Below are positions 34,452 through 42,646 of a stretch of 64,000 nucleotides of DNA, in pieces. The stretch spans positions 62,001 through 126,000 of the forward strand of contig NZ_NPBF01000032.1 of assembly GCF_002272135.1 (NCBI RefSeq). The letters are read 5' to 3'. The notes under the pieces were generated by a model. That model was not told where the DNA came from, searched no databases, and saw only the letters and a list, made by a program, of their open reading frames with translations. The translations under genes and the position numbers were made by a program. This DNA is from Virgibacillus sp. 7505 (lineage in GTDB: Bacteria; Bacillota; Bacilli; Bacillales; Amphibacillaceae). The number at the start of each line of letters is the position of its first letter. Position 1 is the stretch's first letter.

Positions 34452-35627
34452 CTATACAAAAGCTGGCAGCGGATCAGAAAATACAGCACTATCCTGCTGC
34501 ATTTCCTCATCTGTCAGCAGACACGAATCCAGATTCCTGCTTATACCTTCCTTATCCATGCCAATCCCGATAAAAACCAGCTCCGTCATTCTGTCTCCAT
34601 AAATGGGGTGCCATCTAGCATCCAGTTCTTTGTCCTCGGCTCGGAGAGCTCCCTGTTCATCTGGCGGATATGTGCTTATCCACGGTCCCGCAGCTTTGAT
34701 TGCCAGCGACCGTCCCGCCTGTGACAATAAACCGCTTGTATCCGGGCGTGATGCAAGCCAGAAAAAGCCCTTCGCCCGCACAACATCGCTCGGCCAATTC
34801 TCCAGCCACTTCATCCAACGATCCGGATGGAACGGCCGTTGTCTTCGATAGACAAAAGAAGAGATTCCATACTCCTCTGTTTCTGGTATATGCTCACTGT
34901 TTAATTCCTTGATCCAGCCAGCAGATTGACTGGCTTTCTCAAATGAAAATTCCTTTGTATCCAACACAAGACTCGGATCTACTTTTCCAAACTCTGTTTG
35001 ATGGATATTCGCTTCTGGATTCAGTGTATGCATCAAGCTGTATAGCCGCTGCAGTTCTTCCTTATCCAGCTGATCTGCTTTATTAAGCAAAATCACATCC
35101 GCGAATTCGATTTGGTCGAGCAGTAAATCAGAAATCTCTCGTTCGTCTTCTTCTACTGCCTGCTGCTGCCGATCCAATAAGGACTCTCCAGATTGATAAT
35201 CATGCCAAAATCTCCCTGCATCCACAACCGTCACCATCGTATCCAGCCGGCATTTGGCAGACAAGTCAATTCCGAGTACATCTTCTTGATACGTAAAGCT
35301 TTGCGCTACCGGAATTGGCTCGGATATCCCTGTTGATTCTACAATGATATAGTCGATGTCCAAGTCAGCCAGCTTGTCAATTTCGATTATCAAATCTTCT
35401 CGGAGCGTACAGCAGATACAGCCATTTTCAAGCTGGATCAGCTTCTCATCAGTGCGCTTCAATCCGCCCTGCTCGACCAAATGGGCATCAATATTAATTT
35501 CACTCATATCATTCACGAGCACACCTATTTTCAGCTGCTGCTTATTGGCAAGCAGATGATTGAGAAGCGTTGTCTTACCCGCTCCAAGGTAACCGCTCAA
35601 GACGGTCACTGGTATTCTTCGATCCAC
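34452..35627 (-). CDS. COG0523 (CobW/ZagA-like) zinc-metallochaperone GTPase
   Basis: This 391-residue G3E GTPase has Walker [12 protein letters not shown] (residues 11-21), the metal site CICC (about residue 73) and NKAD as G4, plus a C-terminal CobW domain (about 285-385). It is a paralogue of the ZagA-like gene at 35917, with 40-50% apparent identity over the N-terminal half by eye. It is the third gene of a unit starting at the Zur box at 37134. The start is a GTG at 35627, three bases after the rpsN2 stop, with a weak ribosome site, so coupling is likely. It probably gives zinc to client proteins under starvation. Confidence 0.85.
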   Translation of the reverse strand: MDRRIPVTVLSGYLGAGKTTLLNHLLANKQQLKIGVLVNDMSEINIDAHLVEQGGLKRTDEKLIQLENGCICCTLREDLIIEIDKLADLDIDYIIVESTGISEPIPVAQSFTYQEDVLGIDLSAKCRLDTMVTVVDAGRFWHDYQSGESLLDRQQQAVEEDEREISDLLLDQIEFADVILLNKADQLDKEELQRLYSLMHTLNPEANIHQTEFGKVDPSLVLDTKEFSFEKASQSAGWIKELNSEHIPETEEYGISSFVYRRQRPFHPDRWMKWLENWPSDVVRAKGFFWLASRPDTSGLLSQAGRSLAIKAAGPWISTYPPDEQGALRAEDKELDARWHPIYGDRMTELVFIGIGMDKEGISRNLDSCLLTDEEMQQDSAVFSDPLPAFV

Positions 35628-35630
35628 AGC

Positions 35631-35900
35631 TTACCAGCTCGCTTTCCGCACACCAGGTACTTGCCCTTTATGAGCATACTCGCGGAATTTAATCCGGCTC
35701 ATGCCGAATTGCCGCATATAACCGCGCGGGCGTCCGGTTATTTCACAGCGGTTTTTCAATCGAGTCGGCGAAGAATCACGGGGCAGCTTCTGTAATGCTT
35801 CGTAATCTCCCTTTTCCTTCAGTTCCCTTCGCAGTTCTGCATACTTCATCACGAGTTCCTGTCTTTTTTTCTCTTTTGCTATTTTTGATTTTTTTGCCAT
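35631..35900 (-). CDS. rpsN2: Zinc-free 30S ribosomal protein S14 paralogue
   Basis: This 89-residue S14 lacks the four-Cys zinc ribbon; the only Cys is in [14 protein letters not shown]. This C-minus form (B. subtilis YhzA) replaces the zinc-binding S14 when zinc is scarce. The conserved end [28 protein letters not shown] is present. AGGAGG lies upstream of the ATG. It sits between two COG0523 genes after a Zur box, in full agreement with a zinc-starvation role. Confidence 0.93.
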   Translation of the reverse strand: MAKKSKIAKEKKRQELVMKYAELRRELKEKGDYEALQKLPRDSSPTRLKNRCEITGRPRGYMRQFGMSRIKFREYAHKGQVPGVRKASW

Positions 35901-35916
35901 TATTACTTCCTCCTAT

Positions 35917-37119
35917 TTACTGAGCAGTCTGGATGTTCCAGCGAAATGGATCTGGCAGCTGTGACCAATCGCCTGAAAGCTCTGATTCTGTCAGCAGGCA
36001 CCTGTCCAATTCCTCTGTTATTGCTTGCTGATCCAAGTCTGTTCCGATGAACACAAGCTGTGTTTTTCTGTCTCCATAGTCGGGATGCCAATCTTGATTG
36101 ATGGACGGATTTTCCCGTCTAATGAACTGCTGTCGTTCCTCTTCCAAGGAAGCAACCCAATAAGATACCGGCTCGATATTCGCTGCCGGACCAGCTTGCG
36201 ATAGCAGCAAAGCATACTGATTACGCGTCGCACACCAGGTTATTCCTTTGGAGCGGATAATATTTTCCGGCATTGTTTCTACGAACTGCATAAAGCGTTC
36301 TGAATGAAAAGGATGCTGCCGGACATACGTGAACGAGCCGATGCCATATTCTTCAGTTTCAGGTGTATGCTGCTCTGGTCCATTCTCCAATTCCTTCAGC
36401 CAGCCAGCAGAAGAGCTGACTTTCTCAAAGTCAAACGATTGGGTAAACAGTATGTCACGCGGATTGACTTTACCGTGTGTTGCCTCAATGATTTTTGCTT
36501 CTGGCTGTAATAGACGCATGACGTGTTTCAAATCACGCAGTGCTGATTCACCTACAAGATCACATTTGTTCAAAATGAGTACATTACAGAACTCAATCTG
36601 ATCGAGTAAGAGATCCGCAATTTCACGTTCATCATTCTCAGCAACCTCCTGCTGACGATCCAGCAAACTCTCACCTGAGCCGAAGTCATGCCAAAAGCGA
36701 TTTGCATCCACTACCGTCACCATCGTATCCAACGTCGTAAAATCGGATAAGTTGATGTTCAACTGCTCATCGATATACGTAAATGTCTGTGCCACAGGTA
36801 CTGGTTCACTAATCCCGCTCGATTCGATGAGTATATAATCAAAGCTGCCATTTTTGGCCAGCTTCTCCACTTCAACCAACAGGTCATCGCGCAGCGTGCA
36901 GCAGATACAGCCATTGGACATTTCAACCAGCTGTTCATCTACTCGCGATAATGTCCCCTCGTTTTCCACCAAGCCTGCATCAATATTGATTTCGCTCATG
37001 TCGTTGACAATGACTGCAACTTTCAAGCCTTCACGATTGTGTAGAATATGATTGAGCAGCGTCGTCTTCCCTGCACCCAGATAGCCACTAAGAACCGTTA
37101 CAGGAATCTTCTTGTTCAT
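35917..37119 (-). CDS. zagA: COG0523 GTPase, ZagA/YciC type
   Basis: This 400-residue G3E GTPase is the length of B. subtilis ZagA (YciC). Features: [11 protein letters not shown] (Walker A), [14 protein letters not shown] (metal motif CICC), [14 protein letters not shown] and LNKCDL (G4), and a C-terminal CobW domain with [16 protein letters not shown]. ZagA binds zinc and helps folate synthesis via FolE under zinc starvation in B. subtilis. First gene of the zagA-rpsN2-COG0523 unit, 15 bases downstream of a Zur box. Start ATG with AGGAGG. Confidence 0.9.
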   Translation of the reverse strand: MNKKIPVTVLSGYLGAGKTTLLNHILHNREGLKVAVIVNDMSEINIDAGLVENEGTLSRVDEQLVEMSNGCICCTLRDDLLVEVEKLAKNGSFDYILIESSGISEPVPVAQTFTYIDEQLNINLSDFTTLDTMVTVVDANRFWHDFGSGESLLDRQQEVAENDEREIADLLLDQIEFCNVLILNKCDLVGESALRDLKHVMRLLQPEAKIIEATHGKVNPRDILFTQSFDFEKVSSSAGWLKELENGPEQHTPETEEYGIGSFTYVRQHPFHSERFMQFVETMPENIIRSKGITWCATRNQYALLLSQAGPAANIEPVSYWVASLEEERQQFIRRENPSINQDWHPDYGDRKTQLVFIGTDLDQQAITEELDRCLLTESELSGDWSQLPDPFRWNIQTAQ

Positions 37120-37133
37120 TCTATTCCTCCTAA

Positions 37134-37148
37134 TTGTAATTATTACGA
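37134..37148. promoter_or_regulatory. Zur box before zagA-rpsN2 unit
   Basis: TTGTAATTATTACGA matches the Zur consensus TCGTAATNATTACGA at 14 of 15 positions, with AAT and TTT flanks. It is 15 bases upstream of the zagA start. Confidence 0.85.
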
Positions 37149-37175
37149 TTTAAAAATAACGAAATTTTTTTAGCC

Positions 37176-38180
37176 TTATGCTCCCTTTGTGAGAAAGTCT
37201 ATATCACCAAGACAATAAGCGAAGCCAGTCCGGAGTTCTTCTTCCTCCAACTCTCTTCCTATGAAAACAAGTTCATTTTGCTTGTCTTCTCCTTGCCTCC
37301 ACTCTCTGTCAGCAGAACTTGCAAACAGCATATGAACACCCTGAAACAGCACACGCCTGTTCTGCCCTTTCACATGGAGAATACCTTTGTAGCGGAATAA
37401 ATTCTCTCCCTTTACCTGGACCAAATAAGAAAACCATCTATCCAAACGTTTCGGGTCGATCTGCCTCTGATCCTTCAGTACGATTGCTTGAATATCATCA
37501 TGATGGTGGTGATGGTGATCCAACATGTTTGGACGAACACTCAACTTTTGATCAAGCGAAAAGCTGAATACATCCAGCAATTTAAAAATTGGAACTTGAC
37601 TGTTTTGTGCGAAGAAAAGTTCCGCCTCCGGATTCATTCTTTGAATGCGTGCCGTTAAAAGTTCCAATTCTTCTTTTGTAACCAAGTCCTTTTTATTGAT
37701 GATAACTTTATCCGCAAAAGCAATTTGCTCCCGAGCAACAGCATGAGCATGTAACTGTCTGTCGGTATGTAAAGCGTCCACGACTGTACAAACACTATCC
37801 ATTTCAAACCAATACCGCATAACATCATCCATCAGGAAAGTCTGGATGACAGGCGCGGGATTTGCCAATCCTGTTGTTTCAATGATCACGCGCTTAATTT
37901 CGGTGCCTTCCTTGTGCGCACGAACGAGCATGTCTTTGAGTATTCTAATCAAATCACCGCGAACATTACAGCAAATACAGCCATTGTTGATTTCAATTAT
38001 CTCTTCCTTCGTCTCCTCGACAAACCTTCCGTCGATTCCTGTTTCACCGAATTCATTGATGATAACGGCTGTATTGCTGCTTCGTACATCACGAAGTATT
38101 CGATTTAATAACGTCGTCTTCCCTGCTCCAAGAAACCCTGTCAAAATCATGACGGGAATTTTGTTTGTTCTGTTAGACAT
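37176..38180 (-). CDS. COG0523 GTPase with His-rich metal loop
   Basis: This 334-residue G3E GTPase belongs to a different subgroup from the two ZagA-like ones. It has [15 protein letters not shown] (Walker A), NNGCICCNVRGDL, TTGLANP and INKKDLV, and a run of six His followed by two Asp (about residue 218) between the GTPase and CobW domains, likely to bind zinc. It has its own Zur box 22 bases upstream of the start (ATG at 38180, AGAGGTG site). The likely role is zinc handling during starvation. Which enzyme it serves is unknown. Confidence 0.87.
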   Translation of the reverse strand: MSNRTNKIPVMILTGFLGAGKTTLLNRILRDVRSSNTAVIINEFGETGIDGRFVEETKEEIIEINNGCICCNVRGDLIRILKDMLVRAHKEGTEIKRVIIETTGLANPAPVIQTFLMDDVMRYWFEMDSVCTVVDALHTDRQLHAHAVAREQIAFADKVIINKKDLVTKEELELLTARIQRMNPEAELFFAQNSQVPIFKLLDVFSFSLDQKLSVRPNMLDHHHHHHDDIQAIVLKDQRQIDPKRLDRWFSYLVQVKGENLFRYKGILHVKGQNRRVLFQGVHMLFASSADREWRQGEDKQNELVFIGRELEEEELRTGFAYCLGDIDFLTKGA

Positions 38181-38201
38181 GATACACCTCTCGAATATAA
38201 T

Positions 38202-38216
38202 TCGTAATTGTTACGA
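38202..38216. promoter_or_regulatory. Zur box before His-rich COG0523 gene
   Basis: TCGTAATTGTTACGA matches the Zur consensus TCGTAATNATTACGA at 14 of 15 positions. It starts 22 bases upstream of the GTPase start. Confidence 0.85.
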
Positions 38217-38324
38217 TTTAAATCATACATGATGAAACAAAGCTTGTAAAGTCTGTCCACTAAAAATTATCCGGAGATAACCTTACAAAGTGTTTGTTAG
38301 ATTGATGAAGAGTCTGTAAAATTG

Positions 38325-38350
38325 GTTTCAATATATCCTGCAGCGGGTAT
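38325..38350 (+). promoter_or_regulatory. Sigma-B-type promoter
   Basis: GTTTCA-N14-GGGTAT has a perfect sigma-B -10 (GGGTAT) and a -35 with one change (GTTTAA consensus), at the usual spacing. It sits 35 bases upstream of a 38-codon gene. Confidence 0.7.
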
Positions 38351-38385
38351 AATTTGGTTGAAACACCGAAAAGGAGAGATGTAAC

Positions 38386-38502
38386 ATGATTAACAAATTA
38401 GAAGAGACACCAAAAGTAATCCATTGCAAAGATGACGCTGAGTTCAGAGACTGGCTCACTAGATTGAGCGAACCAGAGAACGAAGAAGAGTTAGACGGCT
38501 AA
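38386..38502 (+). CDS. 38-residue acidic protein, probable general stress gene
   Basis: This short gene has a strong ribosome site (AAAGGAGAGA) and encodes 38 residues: MINKLEETPKVIHCKDDAEF, then RDWLTRLSEPENEEELDG. It is highly acidic, with one Cys and one Trp and no membrane segment. A sigma-B promoter lies in front and a terminator 48 bases after the stop, so it is a complete transcription unit. I do not recognise the family. Coding is supported by the matching promoter, ribosome site and terminator rather than by homology. Confidence 0.7.
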   Translation: MINKLEETPKVIHCKDDAEFRDWLTRLSEPENEEELDG

Positions 38503-38549
38503 TCAGCTTCTCCTCTATCTTCCTTCTTTTTTTATCTCCTCATATATAA

Positions 38550-38577
38550 AAAAGCGTGCCTGTGATGGCACGCTTTT
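38550..38577 (+). terminator. Terminator of the 38-codon gene
   Basis: An 11-bp stem AAAAGCGTGCC/GGCACGCTTTT with a 6-base loop is followed by CTTCG. The T run is partly in the stem. Confidence 0.85.
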
Positions 38578-38613
38578 CTTCGTTTTTGGACGAGTTTTGC
38601 TTGGCGGAGGAGC

Positions 38614-38736
38614 TGTCTAGCTACAGAAACCAGAAACTAGAGGATAAGCGTTGAATCCCTGCGTGGGGAATTCGCCCACTACGGGCTTCCTTGCTTACCG
38701 CTTCTTTTCTAAGCGGTCTTTTCCGCTTTTCGGTGT
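38614..38736. repeat. Bacillaceae intergenic repeat, copy 1 of tandem pair
   Basis: Begins TGTCTAGCT and ends TTCCGCTTTTCGG, with an internal ATCCCTGCGTGGG..CCCACTACGGGCTT inverted segment. The outline (TGTCTAGCT ... CCGCTTTTC) is that of a repeat common between Bacillaceae genes. No coding potential; about 120 bases. Confidence 0.65.
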
Positions 38737-38855
38737 TGTCTAGCTGCGAAAGCCAGGAACTACGCCGGAAGTGATAAATCCCTGCGTAAGGAAAGAACGC
38801 CTTACTCCGGGCTTTCTCTCTTCCTTCTCCGTTCCTAAACGGCTTTCTCCGCTTT
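38737..38855. repeat. Bacillaceae intergenic repeat, copy 2 of tandem pair
   Basis: Begins TGTCTAGCT and ends TCCGCTTTTCG, directly after copy 1. Internal ATCCCTGCGTAAGG and CCTTACTCCGGGCTTT match copy 1 with compensating arm changes. The pair fills the gap between the small stress gene and the P5C dehydrogenase. Confidence 0.65.
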
Positions 38856-38862
38856 TCGTGTT

Positions 38863-40410
38863 TTAATACATCTCACTTACAGTCTTCGCCAACATATGCA
38901 GCTGCAGATAATCCGGGCCTCCTGCTTTGGAGTCGGTTCCTGACATTTTGAAGCCGCCGAATGGGTGGTAGCCTACGATGGCTCCGGTGCAGTTGCGGTT
39001 GAAGTACAGGTTGCCGACGTGGAATCGTTCTTTCGCATATTCGATGTGGGCTCTGTTTTTCGTAATGACTGCGCCTGTGAGACCATACTCTGTGTTGTTG
39101 GCGACGTCGATTGCTTCCTCGAAGCTGGATACTTTCGAGAAGCCAAGGACTGGTCCGAAGATTTCTTCCTGCATGATGCGGGATGTCGGAGACAGTTCAG
39201 AGAAAATGGTCGGCTGAATGAAGAAGCCTTTGCTGTCATCACTGGAACCGCCGCTTACGAGCTTGCCTTCTGTTTTGCCGACTTCGATATACTCGGTAAT
39301 CTTATCGAAGGAAGCTTGATCGATGACAGGCCCCATGTACACATCTGCACTTTCTGGTGCTGCTGTGATGCGGGATTCTGTGATTTCAATTACTCGCTGA
39401 AGGACTGCGTCATATACCTTCTCATGCACAACAGCACGAGATCCAGCCGAGCATTTTTGTCCGGCAAAGCCGAAAGCGGAAACTGCGATTGCATCTGCTG
39501 CAAGCTCGATATCAGCATCCTCATCAACAACGATCGTATCCTTCCCGCCCATCTCTGCAATGACGCGTTTCAGATGCTGCTGTCCTGGCTGTACCTTGGC
39601 TGCTTTTTCGAAAATACGTGTACCGACATCGCGGGAGCCAGTGAACGTAATGATGCTTGTTTTCGGATGCTCGACCAGATAATCGCCTACTTCAGCGCCG
39701 CTTCCTGGTACAAAGTTGATGACACCCTTTGGTACACCAGCTTCCTCGAGCACTTCGACGAACTGCGCCGCGATGACAGGTGTTGCACTTGCCGGTTTAA
39801 GAACTACCGTGTTGCCTGTCACTAATGGAGCAACCGTCGTTCCAGCCATGATGGCGAACAAGAAGTTCCAAGGTGAAATGACTACTGTAACGCCTGTCGC
39901 TGTGTAAATGTAGCGGTTCGCTTCTCCTTCACGAGACATGACGGCTTTACCAGGAGCAAGCTCCATCATTTGCCGTGCATAATATTCCATGAAATCAATT
40001 GCTTCTGCTGTATCCGCATCCGCTTCCTTCCATGGTTTGCCTGCTTCCTTCACGAGTAGCGCAGAGAAATAATGCTTTTTGCGGCGGACAATTGCTGCTG
40101 CACGCATCAAAATATGCGCACGTTCCTCCGGCTTCGTGTAACGCCATGTTTCAAAAGCTGTCGCTGCTGCCTCGATAGCACGCTCCGCATGCTCCTGGGA
40201 TGCCTTGGAAACCTCACCGACTACTTCTTCTTTGTTCGCTGGATTGATAGAGACGATTTTCTCATCGGTCGTCACTTTTTCACCGTCAATCACAAGCGGG
40301 TACGATTCTCCCATCACCTTCTGTACCTGCTCCAGCGCTTTATGGAAAGCCTGCTGTTCTTTTTCCTCTGTAAAATCGGTGAACGGTTCATGTTTATAAG
40401 GTGTCGTCAT
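38863..40410 (-). CDS. putC: Delta-1-pyrroline-5-carboxylate dehydrogenase
   Basis: This 515-residue NAD-dependent aldehyde dehydrogenase is exactly the size of B. subtilis PutC/RocA. It oxidises glutamate semialdehyde (P5C) to glutamate. Motifs: [13 protein letters not shown] (cofactor), TFTGSRDVG, the base in [14 protein letters not shown] and the nucleophilic Cys in [17 protein letters not shown]. The ATG at 40410 has AAAGGAG nine bases upstream; the longer frame runs into putB. Second gene after proline dehydrogenase, 20 bases behind it. Confidence 0.93.
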   Translation of the reverse strand: MTTPYKHEPFTDFTEEKEQQAFHKALEQVQKVMGESYPLVIDGEKVTTDEKIVSINPANKEEVVGEVSKASQEHAERAIEAAATAFETWRYTKPEERAHILMRAAAIVRRKKHYFSALLVKEAGKPWKEADADTAEAIDFMEYYARQMMELAPGKAVMSREGEANRYIYTATGVTVVISPWNFLFAIMAGTTVAPLVTGNTVVLKPASATPVIAAQFVEVLEEAGVPKGVINFVPGSGAEVGDYLVEHPKTSIITFTGSRDVGTRIFEKAAKVQPGQQHLKRVIAEMGGKDTIVVDEDADIELAADAIAVSAFGFAGQKCSAGSRAVVHEKVYDAVLQRVIEITESRITAAPESADVYMGPVIDQASFDKITEYIEVGKTEGKLVSGGSSDDSKGFFIQPTIFSELSPTSRIMQEEIFGPVLGFSKVSSFEEAIDVANNTEYGLTGAVITKNRAHIEYAKERFHVGNLYFNRNCTGAIVGYHPFGGFKMSGTDSKAGGPDYLQLHMLAKTVSEMY

Positions 40411-40430
40411 GATCAATCGCTCCTTTTCTT

Positions 40431-41348
40431 TTATTTTTGTGTCATACCTTTGAATGCGAATGCAATATTCGCCGGCCGCTCGGCCAGTCTGCGCATGAAG
40501 TAGCCATACCAATCATCCCCATAAGGCAAGTAAATCCTGACTTTATAGCCTTGCTTGACCAGCTCCTGCTGCAGCTGCTGCCGCATGCCATACAGCATTT
40601 GAAACTCAAATTTGTCTTTCCCTATCCCTTTTTCCAAGGCATAATGTTTAGCAAAGGAAACCATCCGATCATCATGAGTTGCAATCGCAGTATAACTGCC
40701 GCTGTCCAGCTGTTTAGCAATCAACTTGCGATAGTTGGCATCTACATCCCTTTTTTCAGGGAAAGCAACGGATTTCGGTTCTTTATACGCTCCCTTGACT
40801 AAACGAATGAACGGCTGCAGATGCTGCATCCTGTCCAAATCATCACTGCTGCGATAAAGATACGCCTGGATGACGGTACTCACATTTTGAAACTCAGCTT
40901 TCAGTTCTTGGAACAACTCCAGAGTCTTTTGACAGCGTTCCGAATCCTCCATATCAATTGTCACCATCACATCCAGACGATCGGCAGCCGTCAGGATTCG
41001 GCGAAGATTCAAACGGACAAGCTCTTCACTGATATCAAGTCCCAGTGACGTCAATTTCAAGGATACTTGCGCATCCAGATTCGCCGCTTTAATCATCTCC
41101 AGAGCTGCGACTGCCTCGCCAGCTCGTTCTACAGCTGTTTGCGGATCAGCCACGTATTCACCAAGATGATCTACTGTCACACTCATCCCTGTTCGATTCA
41201 ACTCCTGGATGAATGGTACTGCTTGATCGAAGGACACACCTCCGACGATTTTTCCTTTGACCATTCGAATGCCATATAAATTAGCCAATTTGTTCAACGG
41301 CTGATTCTTTGATAAATACAAGAAAAAATTGCGAGATAAAGCTTCCAA
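40431..41348 (-). CDS. putB: Proline dehydrogenase
   Basis: This 305-residue flavoenzyme is the length of B. subtilis PutB. It oxidises L-proline to P5C at the membrane with FAD. It has the (beta-alpha)8 motifs [35 protein letters not shown] and [14 protein letters not shown], ending [15 protein letters not shown], which holds the substrate Arg pair. The TTG at 41348 follows GGGAGGTG by six bases and begins at the family's usual FLYLSKNQ; the longer frame upstream is not needed. First gene of the put unit. No proline transporter gene is next to it. Confidence 0.92.
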   Translation of the reverse strand: MEALSRNFFLYLSKNQPLNKLANLYGIRMVKGKIVGGVSFDQAVPFIQELNRTGMSVTVDHLGEYVADPQTAVERAGEAVAALEMIKAANLDAQVSLKLTSLGLDISEELVRLNLRRILTAADRLDVMVTIDMEDSERCQKTLELFQELKAEFQNVSTVIQAYLYRSSDDLDRMQHLQPFIRLVKGAYKEPKSVAFPEKRDVDANYRKLIAKQLDSGSYTAIATHDDRMVSFAKHYALEKGIGKDKFEFQMLYGMRQQLQQELVKQGYKVRIYLPYGDDWYGYFMRRLAERPANIAFAFKGMTQK

Positions 41349-41590
41349 CTGTGACACCTCCCAATCCACTTGCACATGTGCTATACCTTTATTGTAGAAA
41401 TCTATTGAAGGGCTTTCAATATGCAGAAAAGACAAACAATTTTAGCTTTTTTGTGTAAAATACACAAAAATATCTTGTGAGGAAAGTTACATTTTAAGGT
41501 TGGCTGGTTTACTGCAGGGTACTTTTGGAAAAAGGTACATAGCTGCCGACCCCATCCGATAACTACTATATTAATAATGGAGGGCTTCTT

Positions 41591-42628
41591 GTGAAAAAGC
41601 GTAAATGGATTTGGATCGGGGGAGCAATCCTCATTATTGGAATTGCCATTGGAGGGTATTTGATGGAGAGACAACCACTGCGCAAGCTTGCTCAAGACGA
41701 TGATCTGCTTATAGGCTCTTCGATTCGCTATGATGCCCTGCTGGAGGATGATACATATCGGAAACTGGCTACCACAGAATTCTCCAGCTGGACGATCGAG
41801 AACGAAATGAAAATGGATGCCATGCAGCCAGAGCAAGGAGCCTTCAATTTTGTTAAAGTAGATGAGATGGTGCTAATGGCAGAAGAGCACGATATCAAAC
41901 TCAGGGGCCATGTACTTGTTTGGGGAGAAGCGCTTCCCGCATGGGTATCTCAACAGGCTGTAGATCGCGCTTCCGCAGAGCAAGTGCTCAAAACCCATAT
42001 CCAAGAAATTGTCACTCATTATCAAGGCCGCATCGACTCGTTTGATGTTGTCAACGAAGCGTGGAATGATGATGGTACCTTACGGGATACGATTTGGCTC
42101 CGCACGATTGGACCTGATTATATTCCTCTCGCCTTCCAGTGGGCTCGTGAGGCCAATCCAGATGCTAAGCTGTATTACAATGACTATGGTAATGAAATGT
42201 CCAACGCTAAATCAGAAGCGATGCTGGAAGCTTTGAGCAATTGGAAACAAGAAGGTATCCCAATTGACAGTATCGGTATGCAAACGCATGTAGATGCCGC
42301 TGACCCCCGCTTTTCCAAGGATCGCATCCAGGAATGGTTCACCCGTATAGAAGATGCAGGCTTTGAAATTGCTGTGACGGAAATGGACGTGAAGCTGCAA
42401 AATCTCAACAATGGGGATGCCAAGAATGTCCAAGCTGAACGGTACGGAGATGTGATGGAAGTGTGTCTGGATACACCAGCCTGCGGGGAGTTCACTGTCT
42501 GGGGCATATCCGATAATCATAGCTGGGTTACCGAGCAGGAATCTCCACATGGCAAACCGCTCCTCTTCGATGAAAACGGGCAGCCGAAGAAGGCTTATAA
42601 CACATTGAAACGAAAACTATTATTCTAA
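41591..42628 (+). CDS. Membrane-anchored GH10 glycoside hydrolase
   Basis: This 345-residue protein has an N-terminal anchor (residues 6-23, after MKKRK) and a GH10 domain (about 30-340). The acid/base is Glu156 in FDVVNEAWN and the nucleophile is Glu264 in AVTEMDV; RGHVLVWGEALPAW is the conserved active-site wall. GH10 enzymes are endo-beta-1,4-xylanases. It lies 18 bases before a cellulose-synthase-like gene, so it may trim or edit the exopolysaccharide at the membrane rather than act on plant xylan. GTG start at 41591 with GGAGGG. Confidence 0.85.
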   Translation: MKKRKWIWIGGAILIIGIAIGGYLMERQPLRKLAQDDDLLIGSSIRYDALLEDDTYRKLATTEFSSWTIENEMKMDAMQPEQGAFNFVKVDEMVLMAEEHDIKLRGHVLVWGEALPAWVSQQAVDRASAEQVLKTHIQEIVTHYQGRIDSFDVVNEAWNDDGTLRDTIWLRTIGPDYIPLAFQWAREANPDAKLYYNDYGNEMSNAKSEAMLEALSNWKQEGIPIDSIGMQTHVDAADPRFSKDRIQEWFTRIEDAGFEIAVTEMDVKLQNLNNGDAKNVQAERYGDVMEVCLDTPACGEFTVWGISDNHSWVTEQESPHGKPLLFDENGQPKKAYNTLKRKLLF

Positions 42629-42646
42629 GCAAGGAAGTGATACATC

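Noticed and set aside
37510-37530. Run of six His residues as a vector-derived tag
   Set aside because: Natural His-rich loops are common in COG0523 proteins at this place and the surroundings are ordinary chromosomal genes.
38614-38855. Tandem repeats considered as a CRISPR array
   Set aside because: Only two diverged units of about 120 bases, no regular spacers and no cas genes.
38965-39825. Long open frame (286 codons) on the plus strand opposite the P5C dehydrogenase gene
   Set aside because: It is a shadow of the minus-strand coding frame; no ribosome site, odd composition, and the opposite frame has clear enzyme motifs.
41400-41590. Possible riboswitch upstream of the GH10 gene
   Set aside because: GGTAC inverted pieces are present but no conserved core of a known class (GEMM-I, purine, glycine) could be matched.
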